DNA of 64,000 bases from NCBI GenBank assembly GCA_000611775.1, contig KK106985.1, positions 62,001 through 126,000 on the forward strand, in the 5' to 3' direction. The notes beneath the pieces are model-generated. The model was not told where the DNA came from. It saw only the letters and a list, made by a program, of their open reading frames with translations, and searched no databases. A program made the translations under genes and the position numbers. Of the stretch, positions 46,286-57,407 are shown piece after piece (the stretch's first letter is position 1; each line of letters opens with the position of its first letter). The stretch is from Umbilicaria muhlenbergii (lineage: Eukaryota > Ascomycota > Lecanoromycetes > Umbilicariales > Umbilicariaceae).

Positions 46286-47080
46286 ATGGCCACTCTAGCC
46301 CCCACAGGCCAACCCATCGGCCCCGAAGTCTCCACCACACCCGCCCTCTACCCGCCCCACATCACCCTGACCGGCCGCTTCGTCACCCTCGTCCCCCTGC
46401 AGCCCTCGCACGCCGACGACCTCTTCGCCGCGACGTGCCAGCCCTCGCACGATTACCTATGGACCTACCTCCCCCACGGCCCCTTCCGCTCCCTCGCCTC
46501 CTTCCGCGCCCACATAACGACCCAATCCCAATCGACGGACACGCTCTGCTACGCGATCCTCTCCCACGCCACGCACCTCCCCGTCGGCATCACCGCCCTC
46601 CTGTCCATCCAGCCCTCCCACCACACCCTCGAAACCGGACACCTCTTCTCCCCCGCCCTGCAACACACCCCGGGCGCGACCGAAACGCACTACCTGCTCT
46701 TCCGCCATATATTCGCGGACCTCGGGTACCAGCGGCTGGAATGGCGGTGCAATGATTTGAACGCGGGGAGTAAGCGGGCGGCGGAGCGGTTGGGGTTTCG
46801 GTGGGAGGGGTGTAGTCGGCGGTGTTGGGTGGTGAAGGGGAGGAGTAGGGATACGGCGTGGTTTGCGGTGGTGGGGGGGGAGTGGGAGGGGGTGAGGAGG
46901 GGGTTGGAGGCGTGGTTGGCGGAGGGGAATTTTGGGGAGGGGGGGAGGCAGAGGAGGAGGTTGAGGGAGGTGAGGGAGGGGCTAGGGGAGGTGAGGGAGG
47001 GGCTAGGGGAGGTGAGGGAGGGGCTAGGGGAGGTGGAGGAGAGGGATGGGGAAGTGGGGGAGGGGGCGGGGGCGAGGTGA
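46286..47080 (+). CDS. GNAT-family N-acetyltransferase
   Basis: Intronless, 264 residues from ATG 46286; the frame is open further upstream but without conserved content. It resembles the RimJ/RimL-like GNAT fold: LTGRFVTLVPLQPSHADDLF, then WTYLPHGPFRSLASFRAHI, LPVGITALLSIQPSHHTLET (beta4, with the acetyl-CoA side), THYLLFRHIFADLGYQRLEW, and the C-terminal CNDLNAGSKRAAERLGFRWE followed by RRCWVVKGRSRDTAWFAVV. Fungal proteins of this type are annotated as acetyltransferases of unknown small molecules or proteins. The last 50 residues are a low-complexity tail containing three EVREGLG units encoded by a 21-bp tandem repeat. The tail is probably variable and not part of the fold. Confidence 0.85.
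   Translation: MATLAPTGQPIGPEVSTTPALYPPHITLTGRFVTLVPLQPSHADDLFAATCQPSHDYLWTYLPHGPFRSLASFRAHITTQSQSTDTLCYAILSHATHLPVGITALLSIQPSHHTLETGHLFSPALQHTPGATETHYLLFRHIFADLGYQRLEWRCNDLNAGSKRAAERLGFRWEGCSRRCWVVKGRSRDTAWFAVVGGEWEGVRRGLEAWLAEGNFGEGGRQRRRLREVREGLGEVREGLGEVREGLGEVEERDGEVGEGAGAR
46968..47034. repeat. 21-bp minisatellite in the GNAT C-terminal tail
   Basis: Three identical copies of the unit GAGGTGAGGGAGGGGCTAGGG in a row. The unit is a multiple of three, so copy-number change keeps the frame (EVREGLG repeats). Confidence 0.9.
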
Positions 47081-47207
47081 GAGGGGGAGAGGGGGGTTGT
47101 GTTGAGGCTTTAGGGTTTCGTGGGGGGATTGAGATAAAAATTAAGGTTGTACCCGGTACTGGCATGTAAATGGCGGTGCTGATAGACTTTCTGGGCCGTT
47201 GATAAAG

Positions 47208-47652
47208 CGGCGCATATCCCCCAAGTACCCCGAATTTTTTTTCTTTCTAGCAAGTACCCGTTTTCAACTGTATATCACGGGAGTACCCCCTCCTCAAGAT
47301 ATAACTCTGCAGTTGCAGCTGCTAGACATGAATGATAAACTTCCATTCCATTCCACAACTTCTTTTTATCAGAATGACATCAATTGACTCATAATGTCTC
47401 ACATTTTCCATTCATGACAGAAGCCTATATAGCTATAAATCAACGCGCTCAACTATCGGAATACAAGACCTGTTTTACAAGCGTAATAAAACTCAATCAT
47501 ATACTACAGCTGATGCTGTCTATGAGCCACTTTTTGATCATTAAACTGCACAGGGCGGGTTTCTTTTCTGAGGGATGGGGGATACTACCGCGATATACAG
47601 TGGAAGCCGGGTACTCACTAGAAGGAAAAAAACATGTGGGGTATATTCGCCG
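47208..47652. mobile_element. MITE-like element with about 85-bp terminal inverted repeats
   Basis: The left arm (47208-47292) and the reverse complement of the right arm (47568-47652) share, in order, CGGCG.ATAT, CCCCA, TTTTTTTC.TTCTAG, AGTACCCG, TTC.ACTGTATATC.CGG and AGTA.CCCCC. AGTACCC recurs three times inside the left arm. The 275 bp between have no coding frame. TTGATA occurs just outside both ends in the same orientation (47199-47204 and 47653-47658) and could be the target duplication, although three extra bases separate it from the left arm. It is a non-autonomous DNA-transposon-like element of unknown superfamily, about 500 bp upstream of the NLR gene. Confidence 0.75.
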
Positions 47653-47658
47653 TTGATA

Positions 47659-48153
47659 ATGTGTTGAAAAGGCTTGCTGAATGGATTTTATGTCGACCTT
47701 ATGCATCACATTACTCTTGTTTTCCACGCCTATGCATAATACGGCCCTGCAACGCAAGCCAAGTCAAGTTAGTAGGCTCTCCTTCGTTTGAATGGGTTGA
47801 GTAGCGTGGTTGGTAACAATGGCAGAGCTTTCCAAATTTATATAAGTGGGTAGCAGGGCCTATTAGGAGACACTCTTTTTCCTCAATAATATACGTTTCT
47901 GATGCCCTAAATATCAGTACTTACTGGTTCCGAATGTGGAGGCAAAGGGAGGCAAACAGAGGCAAGTTTTGCCGGGCATGGAGCATCTACCTGTGCCGCA
48001 TTCAAGGTTACACAACATCTATGCGCAGTTGAGGCTACGCCTCAACGAGGTGGCCAGCTGGGGACAGGACATCCTCAGCGATCGACGATTTCGGCGATAT
48101 ACGAGAGACAAAAGCTCAATCTTGCGCTGCACTAGCAGCTCGCCTCAAGCAAC
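47659..48153. promoter_or_regulatory. Upstream region of the NLR gene
   Basis: About 500 bp between the inverted-repeat element and the NLR start. It includes a TATATAAG word at 47838-47845. No other gene supported. Confidence 0.45.
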
Positions 48154-51100
48154 ATGTTTTCGAACCTCCGGTCGAAGAAACGCGGCCGAGACGAGCTGGA
48201 GGAGCCTGAGCCTCGGGCGGCAACTATCCTAAACCCTGACCGAGAAACTCTGGGCCTATTCCCGTTGAACGACACCACAGGGGATACCGAATACAACGTT
48301 GACGTTGTTGCGGTACATGGGCTAGGCGGTGATTGGGAGAAGACTTGGACTGATACCAACGGGAAATTATGGCTGAAGGACTTCCTTCCGGCGGAGATTC
48401 CGAATGCCCGGGTGCTCTCTTATGGATACAACTCCCGCACGGCTTTTAGCAAGGCAGTGACGAATATCACTGATGAGGCCATCATGCTTCTCGATCGCCT
48501 GGATGGCGAGAGACATGACGCTGAAAAAACAAGGCCTATTATCTTTATATCGCATAGTCTTGGTGGAATCGTTGTTAAAAAGGTATGTGGTCCACAGAGG
48601 CGATTTCTCCCTCTCCTCCTCGCGGCCATTCTGAGTTCTTCTGCTTCCATCTGTCTATGCTCAACTGCATTTGCCAACGGCCCGAACGCGATTCTATGTC
48701 CCTTTGCCAGCTCTTCATCTACATGCATCATGGTTTTTTCCGATGAGATCTGTCTAAGAAGGCATGATTTAGCGGTATGAGCTTGCCAATCATCTCGTTA
48801 TTTCGGAAAGGACATCTTTCTATACAGACTTGGCACTTTGAGGAACAGCTTCTTGGGACCCCCGCCGCAGTATCTTCACAAATTGATGACAAGTCTCAAG
48901 CTCTTGATTAGTGGACACGACATTGTTTATTAATGACTGGCTCCAGGCGTTAGTGGTCGCTCACGAGCGGTCAGGCATCTACGGGGATCTGCTTGGTAGT
49001 GTTCGAGGATCTATTTTCCTCGGCGTGCCTCATCGAGGATCTGACGTGGCCTACTGGGGATCCTATGCGGCGAATCTTCTGAAGTATGCACAACTTGGGT
49101 TCGGTACCAACACCAACTTTGTCGAGGCGCTCCAGAGAAACTCGCAGGAGTTTGCTGCTATTTCTGAACAGTTCATTGAGCGTGGCGCAAATCTAAAAAT
49201 TCGCACGTTCTATGAGACGGAAAAAATGGGTAATCAGTTGGTACGCGAAACAGCTTTTCTGTTCTTCTCTGCTCATAGCTTACTTTATTCTTAGATAGTC
49301 GATAAGGACTCCGCCAGCCTGGGCCTTCCGAATGAACGATCTGTAGGCATTGCAGGCGCAAATCATCGGACCATGTGCAAGTTTGCCAGTGCAGGAAGCC
49401 AGAAGTATATTCCTGTACGGAACGCTGTTACCGACTTGGTCAAGTCAGCGATTGTGGTTACTACAACTTGTATGTAGCCGGTCTAGTCTACACTGTTCTC
49501 GAACTGAAAGGTGCATTAATTAGCTCATACAATATCAACTGAGGAGTCGGCATGCCTACAGTGCTTCTATACCTCAGACTATCAAAGTCACAAAGGACGA
49601 AATCCCTCTCGTATTCCGGGCACCTGTGAATGGTTTCTAAGACATCCAAAATACTTGACTTGGAAAGAAGCTGAATACTCCAGTCTTCTATGGGTGTCAG
49701 CAGATCCAGGCTGTGGCAAGTCCGTATTGTCGTCGTTCTTGGTTGACGTACTTAAGAGGTCCCAGACTTCATCCGCATCAGGAAGCACTGTTTGTTATTT
49801 CTTCTTCAAGGACGACAATGATGCTCAACGAAGTGCTTCGCATGCTTTATCTGCCATTCTTCATCAGCTGTGCGATTCAAGGAGACAGCTAATCCAATAC
49901 CCTCTGGAAGAGTACCGCAAGAAAAACAAAAATTTCGTTACTGAGATTGCAACTTTGTGGAAACTGATAATGTCAGCTACAGCACACAAAGACTGCGGCA
50001 CAGTCATCTGCATTCTTGATGGCCTCGACGAATGTCAAGCAGAGTCAAGAAATCTGTTTCTCGATGCTTTGGTTGGATTTTACTGCGCCCAATCGCGAGA
50101 GCAATACCAACGAGAGAACGGCAACCTCAAATTCCTCGTAACAAGTCGACCTTATCCTGCAATCGAACGTCGTTTTCACAAACTTCCAACAGTTCGCCTG
50201 AAAGCAGAAGACGAGACAGCCTCAATCAGTGGAGACATAGCGTGTGTTGTTACCGCAAGGGTCAAAGAGATCGGAGAGATCAGACGGATCACGCCCACAG
50301 CGCAGTCGAAACTTACTAGCCACCTCATCAACAACGCCGACCGAACTTTTCTCTGGGTTTCACTCATACTCCGCATGGTTGAAGAAAGCGCGAGGCTGTC
50401 CCGAGAAGCCCTTGACAAGATAATTACTACGATACCAAGTTCGCTAGATGCTATCTATGAGAAGATTCTTGCACAGAGCATAGATGTAGCATCTGCACAA
50501 AAGCTACTACACATTGTTCTTGCAGCAGTTGAACCTTTCACCCCCCAACAGCTCAATATCGCCTTTTGTATTGATGAGCACCACCAATCATCTGCTGACC
50601 TCATGGGGCACCTCGAACCAGACATTGAGGCCACCATTAAAGACTTATGTGGCTTATTTGTCAGAGTGATCAATAATCGGGTATATCTAATCCATCAGAC
50701 TGCGAAGGAGTTTCTTGCAAAACCTGCAAGCGCAGCGCCCGTGGTTGGAAAGCAATGGAGGCACTCCTTGGATAAACTTGATTCAAACAGGATCCTTGCT
50801 CGCAGCTGTATCTGCTACGTGTTGCTTTATGCGCGTCTGGACAAAGGTATTGCAATTGAATACCTCGGAAAGACTGAAGAAGAAGAACGGGAAATAAAGT
50901 TACTAAGGTTCAACAAATACTTCGCTTGGAAACTCTTGCAATCAAAACCTTTCCGAGACGCCTATATAGATTACGCAGGTGCTCATTGGCATATTCATCT
51001 TAAAAGATCTGGTGTTAAACCTAACGAGCCGCTGTGCCAAGCCGCTTTACTTCTCTGCGATCCCGGTTCCCGTGGCTTTGAGCTCTGGACACGAGGTCAA

Positions 51101-52258
51101 TGGGCACCGTACGGGGCGCCGACTGTGTTCCCGTCAGTTATAGACCTGGATGTATTGGAGCAGACAAGCCTTACAACTGCCGTGGCATGGGGACTGGATT
51201 CTGTGATAAATCTCCTACTTCAGCAAGACTCTTACCGTACGGTAGACCGTCGGCGGGACGGTCTGATTATTGCAGCAAGGGGAGGCAACCTTGACGCTGC
51301 AAAGATATTGATTGAAAACGGAAAAGACTGTCTTCACATGTCTGGCAAGACCGAAATGACACCCCTACATTACGCGGCACAGATCGGGAATGAAGAGTTG
51401 GTGAAGCTGCTGATTGATAATGGTGCTTCAATTGATATGGCAGGTCCTTCTAATTTAGCGCCTCTACACCTTGCCGTGATGAATGGGAACACAGATGTTG
51501 TTAAGACTTTGCTGCGTTATGGCGCTACTGTGGATGCCGTGGACCACTTCCGGGAGACCTCTTTGTTCAAGCTGTCAGATCGCAAGTCACCAGAGATACT
51601 TGAGGCACTCCTTAAAGCCAAAGCAAATATTGAGCACAGGAATTGCTTTGGCTGCACTCCTTTAATTTATCACCTTGAGCAATCAAATTTCCAGATTGCA
51701 GAGTGCTTATATGAAAAAGGAGCTTCCACAGAAGGAATCAATGGAGAAATAGTAGCAAAGGCGTTAGCTAGACCACTTGTGTGGTATTTTTTGCGCGGAG
51801 AACCCAAGGTTTTACACTGTTTCCAGCTAGTACACAGCATTGTTGGACGGCCCTTGTTACGATATGGTGTGGAGGTCGACCTGTTCAGTAGCATAGGCTT
51901 CGGCACAGCAGAAGCTCTTTGGACTCAGCTTTACACTTATGGCAAAGTACATGGCGATGAACTCCAAGGAAAGACAATGCGTTGGACTTGCGGAAGGGAC
52001 GGTGATGAATGGGTCCCTATTGAGAAACTGATGAGGCAGATGAACGTACTTACGGTTCCACATCCCGGTACGGGAGGGTTTCGTTGGAAAACAGGAGATG
52101 AATTAATCACCCATCAGGTGCATGAGTTGAAAGATGAAGACGTCAAGAAGCTCCTGGTTCGGCGGAGGGACAAGTTACATTGGCTTGGTGGCTGCAATAA
52201 CAGTTTAGTCCTTCAGTCGGATTCGTCGGATAGTGACATGGAAGCGGTATCAGATTAG
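48154..52258 (+). CDS. NLR-like protein: SesB-type hydrolase, NACHT, ankyrin repeats
   Basis: Exons 48154-48582, 48947-49240, 49295-49469 and 49578-52258 (introns 364, 54 and 108 bp) join in phase to 1192 residues. An N-terminal alpha/beta-hydrolase of the SesB/DUF676 kind shows VVAVHGLGGDWEKTW (51-65), the nucleophile in FISHSLGGIVVKK (S135), ALVVAHERSGIYGDLLGSVR, SIFLGVPHRGSD and GANHRTMCKFAS (likely catalytic H265). A short linker leads to a NACHT NTPase: WVSADPGCGKSVLSSF (Walker A about 341-348), YFFFKDDNDAQRSA, VICILDGLDECQ (Walker B about 443-451), LKFLVTSRPYPAIE and later FLWVSLILRMVEES. The C-terminal third has about four ankyrin repeats (TPLHYAAQIGNEELVKLLI, APLHLAVMNGNTDVVKTLL). Fungal proteins with this plan act, or are suspected to act, in non-self recognition and regulated cell death. 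The gene looks whole. Confidence 0.9.
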
Positions 52259-53422
52259 GCCCAGGCTTCAAGTGACGAAGTTGATGAATTCCCGAAATGG
52301 GAGGATAGTGATGAACAATGGATGATCAGTGGGTGCAAAGCAAGCACGAAGAGATATCATGAGATACCCCCAGCGCAAGTCCCAGGTGGCGAACCACACC
52401 GTTCACCCACCTCAAAACTCAAACCCACCCCTATTCTTCAAGTAACCATCCGAAAAATCCACAATTCATCCTCCCAATCTCCTACGTTATCCTCCCGACA
52501 TGCCTACTTCACTAATCCTCCCAACCCAACCCCCAAAAACACCCTTCCATCCAAGACTTCGACATTCTCCAAGAACAAAACCGGGACACCAAGAACCCGC
52601 CGCACTCCCCGAGTCTAACTTGGAGGGGGGAGTTGGGGGGGGGGGAAGGACTGCAATAAGACAGCGTAAACCTCTCACGCCCTGCACGAGCGTCTGCAAA
52701 CTAGCCAGCAGCCAGCAAATAGCAAACAGACAGACAAACGTCCTTCCCACAACCCCCTCCTCACCAAGCCATGAATCAATACCCACAGTCCAGCCCCCCT
52801 CCTCCTCCCCTCCCCTCCCCTCCCCTCCGCTCCGCACGCAGTACCTTAACTTCCCCTACTCTGCTCTGCTCTGCCATGCTCTGCTGTGACAGGAGATCCA
52901 CGTACCCCAGCCCGCCCCCGATGATCCAGTCGACGACGACCCCCGGACGTCCTCGGCACACACCAGCCACACAACTGATATCGCCATTCCAAAGTATCCA
53001 ACATCCAACATCAACATCAACAATCGCCTTGCAGACCACGATCACGACCACAGACTCACCGACATACTGATCTGATTGCGAGAAAAAAGAAAAAGACATC
53101 CACCCGTCTCGAGTAATCAATCGGTCCAAGCTGGTGCGGGCTAACTGCACTGGAAGAAACAGGCTTTTTTGCTACGCCGCCATAGCTACCGAGCTACAGC
53201 CAAGGAAGATTCCATTCCGCATGGGTGCCTAGATAGCGCCTAAGCAACCGACACCTTCCCGCAGAGCCAGAACCCTGAACCCCCCACCTTACCCAGCCGT
53301 GCAAAGCCCCACGGCACGCAAAAAAAGCCCCAAGCTCCCTACAAGACGCCAGAAACCCCCCCAAGCCCCAACTCCCCGCAGCACGCCCGCCCGGCCCCTC
53401 TACCCCGTCCATCCATTTCCAT
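52259..53422. other. Low-complexity intergenic region
   Basis: About 1.2 kb, C-rich on the + strand with short poly-C/poly-G runs (for example near 52620-52650) and CTCCC/CCTCC tracts. It is the shared 3' region of convergent genes. No gene supported. Confidence 0.5.
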
Positions 53423-55172
53423 CTACAGCGTATCCAACTCAATCTCCGACGCCACCTTCCCCGTCACAAACCCCCACCTCACCCCTTCCCACCCCCTCCT
53501 CCTCCTGACCTCCACCCTCACATCCTCGACCGGCCCCAAAATCGCCGTCATCAGCCGACTCCCCACCTTCCTTGGCACCCGCCACTCCTGCCCCTCGCCC
53601 TCTCCATCCACCGCCGCCGCCGCCGGCAAGATTTCAAACCCCATCACCAGCGCCGAGACAAACCCCAAGATCTCCGTGCCTGCGAAATGCCTCCCGGGAC
53701 ACAGCGTGGCGCCGCCGCCGAAGACGCGAAACGCGCCGTGGGGGCGCTTGGGGCCTTTGGCGATGCCGGGGTCGGCTTTGACGAAGCGGAGGGGATCGAA
53801 GGCGCGGGGGTCCGGGCCGAAGAAAGCCGGGTTGTCGTGGATGGCGGCCGAGGGCATCTGCACGACGGCGTCCTTGGCGAAGAGGTATTTCTCGGCGACG
53901 ACCGTATCGGCGAGGACCTTGCGCACCGACGCGTTGGTGGATTTGAGCCGCATCGCCTCCTGATACACAGACACAAAGAGCGGGCATTGGGCGCGGAGCG
54001 CGGTGATGTCGATGCGGTGGGTGGCCGCGTCGGTCGGGGGGGAGGAGAAGGCGGGAGTACAAGAGACGACGGGGGCGAGTTCGGCGCGTAGGTCGTGCAG
54101 GAGGGTCGGGGTCGAGAAGATGTGCAGGAGGATCCAGAAGGAGGAGGCGACGACGTTGGGGAGGACGCCGAGGAGGAGGGCGGTTTCGCCGCGGGCGACG
54201 TGGTCGAGGGTGAGGCCGTTGCGGACGGCGGCGTTGTAGCGGCATTTGACGAGGTCGGAACCGCGGGCCTGGCCGTTTTGGAGGAAGTAGGCGTTGAAGG
54301 CGTCGAAGAGGCGTTGGCGGCCTTTGTAGGCTTTTGGGGCTAGGATGGTGGGGAATATGTCGGCGCAGAGGATGGTGATGTTACGTTCAAAGTCCCTGGT
54401 GACTGTCAGCCGCTGGGGCGGATTGTCTGTCTACTTGGGTTCCAAGGGCTGTCCCAGCCGAAGCCTGGAGTCAAACTCACCAGAACGCCTGGGTCACCTC
54501 TGGACTACTGATCCAGTCTGGCCCGTATATAGATTCAAGGCTGCACACACTGAAGAGCCCACGGATCCAAGCTAGTAACTCAAACGTGTCTCCGTCTTGG
54601 AGTCCATTGATTGCCGGGCATAGCTTGTTGAGTATCGTATGGTTCATTTTGTCCAGGGCAGGACCCGGGGCTAGAGTATGGTGGACGCCCTCGAGCATCT
54701 CAGGGATGTAGCCCCATTTGCCTTGGGTGCCCTCTATATTGTTGTCGACGATGGCCAGGCCTGCTTTGTCGAAGTTGGATATCTGCCTGCTGGTCCAGAA
54801 GAGAAAGGGGTTGAATGAAAGAGTCTTGGTGTTCCTCTGGGTGGCGACAACTATGTCAAGGGAGTTGACAACATAGGTTTTTGTGTTGAATATCTCGAGC
54901 GTATAGACTGGTAGCTGCCGCTTGGCACTGAGCTGGGTCAACAAGGAAAGGTCATTATCAGCAGGCAAGACCACGGCTTACTTGACAATGGCGTAGTAGT
55001 CAGTGCCATGGCGCATCAGACCGATAATGTGACCGATCAGTGGTATGGTTGGAGATATCACCGGCGGTTCCCTCGGATCATGTTTGACTCGTACGAATCG
55101 AAGGTATAGGAGGTAGACGATGGCCAGCGGGGCGAGCACCCAGATGACGGTGGAGTTGTAGCTGGCGGCCAT
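53423..55172 (-). CDS. Cytochrome P450 (CYP7/CYP8-like fungal type), intact
   Basis: Exons 55172-54982, 54927-54481 and 54395-53423 (introns 54 and 85 bp) give 536 residues. Membrane anchor VIWVLAPLAIVYLLYLRFV at 9-27, then the Pro-rich hinge REPPVISPTIPLIGHIIGL. The second exon carries AKRQLPVYTLEIFNTKTYVV and PFLFWTSRQISNFDKAGLAI. Then I-helix region HVARGETALLLGVLPNVVAS, the ExxR helix VYQEAMRLKSTNASVRKVL, the meander FGPDPRAFDPLRFV and the haem loop FRVFGGGATLCPGRHFAG with axial C445. The I helix lacks the usual A/GGxDT and has NVVASSFW, as in CYP7/CYP8-like enzymes that often oxidise sterols or rearrange oxygenated lipids. Substrate unknown. ER-bound, needing CPR. It is the same broad type as the relic at 29 kb. 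Confidence 0.9.
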
Positions 55173-55883
55173 ATTGTGCAGCAGTCACGTTCTGGGATGA
55201 GCTCCGTCATACCTTACACTACCCACATGTGCCCGGGAGCATGAACAGTCCATGTACAGAGCAAGCTGATGGTGTCTGTGTCACCGAACCAACATCCACC
55301 TCCATCGTCGTGAACGTATCCACTCTCGCCACTCCAACGACTTTCAGCTGTAGAAAGCAATCAAGCCACCGTAGGTGTCCTGACTCACCGTAGCTGTATT
55401 CAGGTCCGGATTGGCGGAGCACCGAGTCACGTTAGCACTACTTCCGGTAAGGTTGGTGGCGCTACCTCATGCGGTTGAGGTCTCGAACTCGTGTCTGTGC
55501 GACTCGCAGCAAGAGCATGGTCGGAGTAGTTGGGGGAGTACCTGCCCGAGCACCGTCTCCTTGTCCCTCGTACCTGACAGCGTACACCATCCTTCTGCTG
55601 CAGCCTGCCCCAGGTCCACATCAGCGACATCCTCTTGAATACTTTAATACTTTAACCCTTTGCACGGGTCCGAGGATTGGATGAGGTGCGCCGCTGCAAC
55701 ACAGCATGGCAGCGCCCACGTGTGCCTGCCATTGGCCACTTCGGCCCGAACCACGTCCGTTGCGGCCGCCCTGCCGGTCAGGGCAAGCTATCAAATAAAC
55801 ACATAAAGGAACATGGCAGCTCATCCAGAGTATGGAGAAATCTCTCCCCTCAACACCTCCCGTGAAGCTCCTTCCCACCAACC
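55173..55883. promoter_or_regulatory. Divergent promoter region
   Basis: 710 bp between the P450 (-) and the AIM6-like gene (+). No ORF supported. Confidence 0.45.
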
Positions 55884-56893
55884 ATGAAGCTCCTCTTCCT
55901 CACCCGCGCCGCCCTCACCGCAGCCCCAGCCCTCGTCGCCGCATCCCCCCCCCTCTCCTCCACCCTACAGAACATCCTCGCCAACACCGACGGCAGTAGC
56001 CTCTACCGCTACCCGACAGACCTAACCCAAGGCATCATCCCGGTACGTCCTCCTCACTCCACCTCCCTCCTCGCTCTCCATCCCCACCTTTCCCCCGCCC
56101 CCACAACAAACCCCCGACCTAACCCCACGACTACTGGCGCCCCATCCCCTTCTACACCGCCCTCTCCTACGGCTGCATCAGCACCGAAGCCGACATCTGG
56201 CTCTACAACAGCACCCTCCACATCGGGCACGAGCCCTCATCCCTCACCCCCCTCCGCACCCTCTCCTCCCTCTACATCCTCCCCATCCTCGACACTCTCC
56301 GCCGCCAAAACCCCGCCTCCCCCTTCGTGCCCGCCGCCCCGCCCACAACCCCAAACGGCGTCTTCGACACCTCCGCCGCCCAAACCCTCTACCTCTTCAT
56401 CGACGTCAAGACCCCCGGCCCCGAAACCTGGCCCGCCCTCCTCAAGGCCCTGGACCCCCTCCGCAGCGCCGGCTACCTGACAACCTACAACGCCAGCGCC
56501 ACCCCGGCGCTGACCCCCGGCCCCGTGACGGTCATCGGCACGGGGAATGCCCCCGCGGCGCTCATCGCCGCCGCCGGGGTGCGCGACTACTTCTACGACG
56601 CGCCCCTCGCCTCTCTCTCCAACATCACCAGTTCCCTCTCGCCCATAGCCAGCACGTCGTTCCTGTCCCAATTCGGAGTCGTGCGGAACATCGACGCTCC
56701 GCTCAACAGTTCGCAATTGGCGGTGTTAAGGCAGCAGGTGGGCGGGGCGCATGAGCGGGGGATCAAGGTGCGGTATTGGGAGTTGCCGGGGTGGCCGATT
56801 GGCTTGCGGGATGCGGTGTGGAAGGTTTTGTGGGATGAGGGGGTGGATTTGATTAATGTGGATGATGTGCAGGGGGCGGCGGAGATGTTTTAG
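55884..56893 (+). pseudogene. AIM6-like PLC-type phosphodiesterase, probably disrupted
   Basis: Exon 1 (55884-56042) encodes a signal peptide (MKLLFLTRAALTAAPALVAA) and TLQNILANTDGSSLYRYPTD then LTQGIIP, the AIM6 start. It ends at a good donor GTACGT. The downstream frame carries DYWRPIPFYTALSYGCISTE, ADIWLYNSTLHIGHEPSSL, TLYLFIDVKTPGPETWPALL and WDEGVDLINVDDVQGAAEMF, typical of the family's PLC-like barrel. Between them there is no AG until inside YGCIST, and the catalytic His-x-His-Asn part of the usual HSHNDYWR is missing: CACGACTAC follows directly after a CCTAAC branch-like word at 56117-56122. A small deletion seems to have removed the 3' splice site and the HSHN codons. An assembly error is the main alternative. 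Family call firm, pseudogene status less so. Confidence 0.6.
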
Positions 56894-57407
56894 GGGTGGG
56901 GGAGGGACGGTGGGGAAAGGTTGGGGGGGGTCTCTGCTTTGGGTGCGGGAATGTGTGGGGGAGGGGGGGTTCGGGGTCGGTAGCGGGGATAGCAGGCTTG
57001 GAGCTGAGGGGCTGTATGTAGAAAAGTGATATTTAAAACTGCAAGGTGGAGGTGTGCGAGCGGTTTCCAGCTGCGCACGCTATGCACAAGGAGATGGAGA
57101 AATGATGGACTACTATAACCCAATGCAACTTCAACAGGTGCAAGGCGATTTATGTGAATCAGCACCCGAGTCTCTGCGAATCATGAGTCAATCGATTGAT
57201 TCGTCATTGATATGAATGATCAAATCAGCTTTTGATATGCTTTCTATAATAAACACAAGCACGATCCTTTCTAACAGGTAGGCCTCACCCATAAATACAG
57301 AACACAAGCCCTCCGATGCTTTTCCCCATTCCCCTCCCCCATTCGTTTATGTATCTCTCCGTCCCTCCGTCCCTCCCTCCGTACCTTCCATCTCCACCCT
57401 CTCCCCC
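56894..57407. other. Intergenic between convergent genes
   Basis: About 510 bp, with a CTCCGTCCCTC-like short repeat near 57357-57385. No gene supported. Confidence 0.45.
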
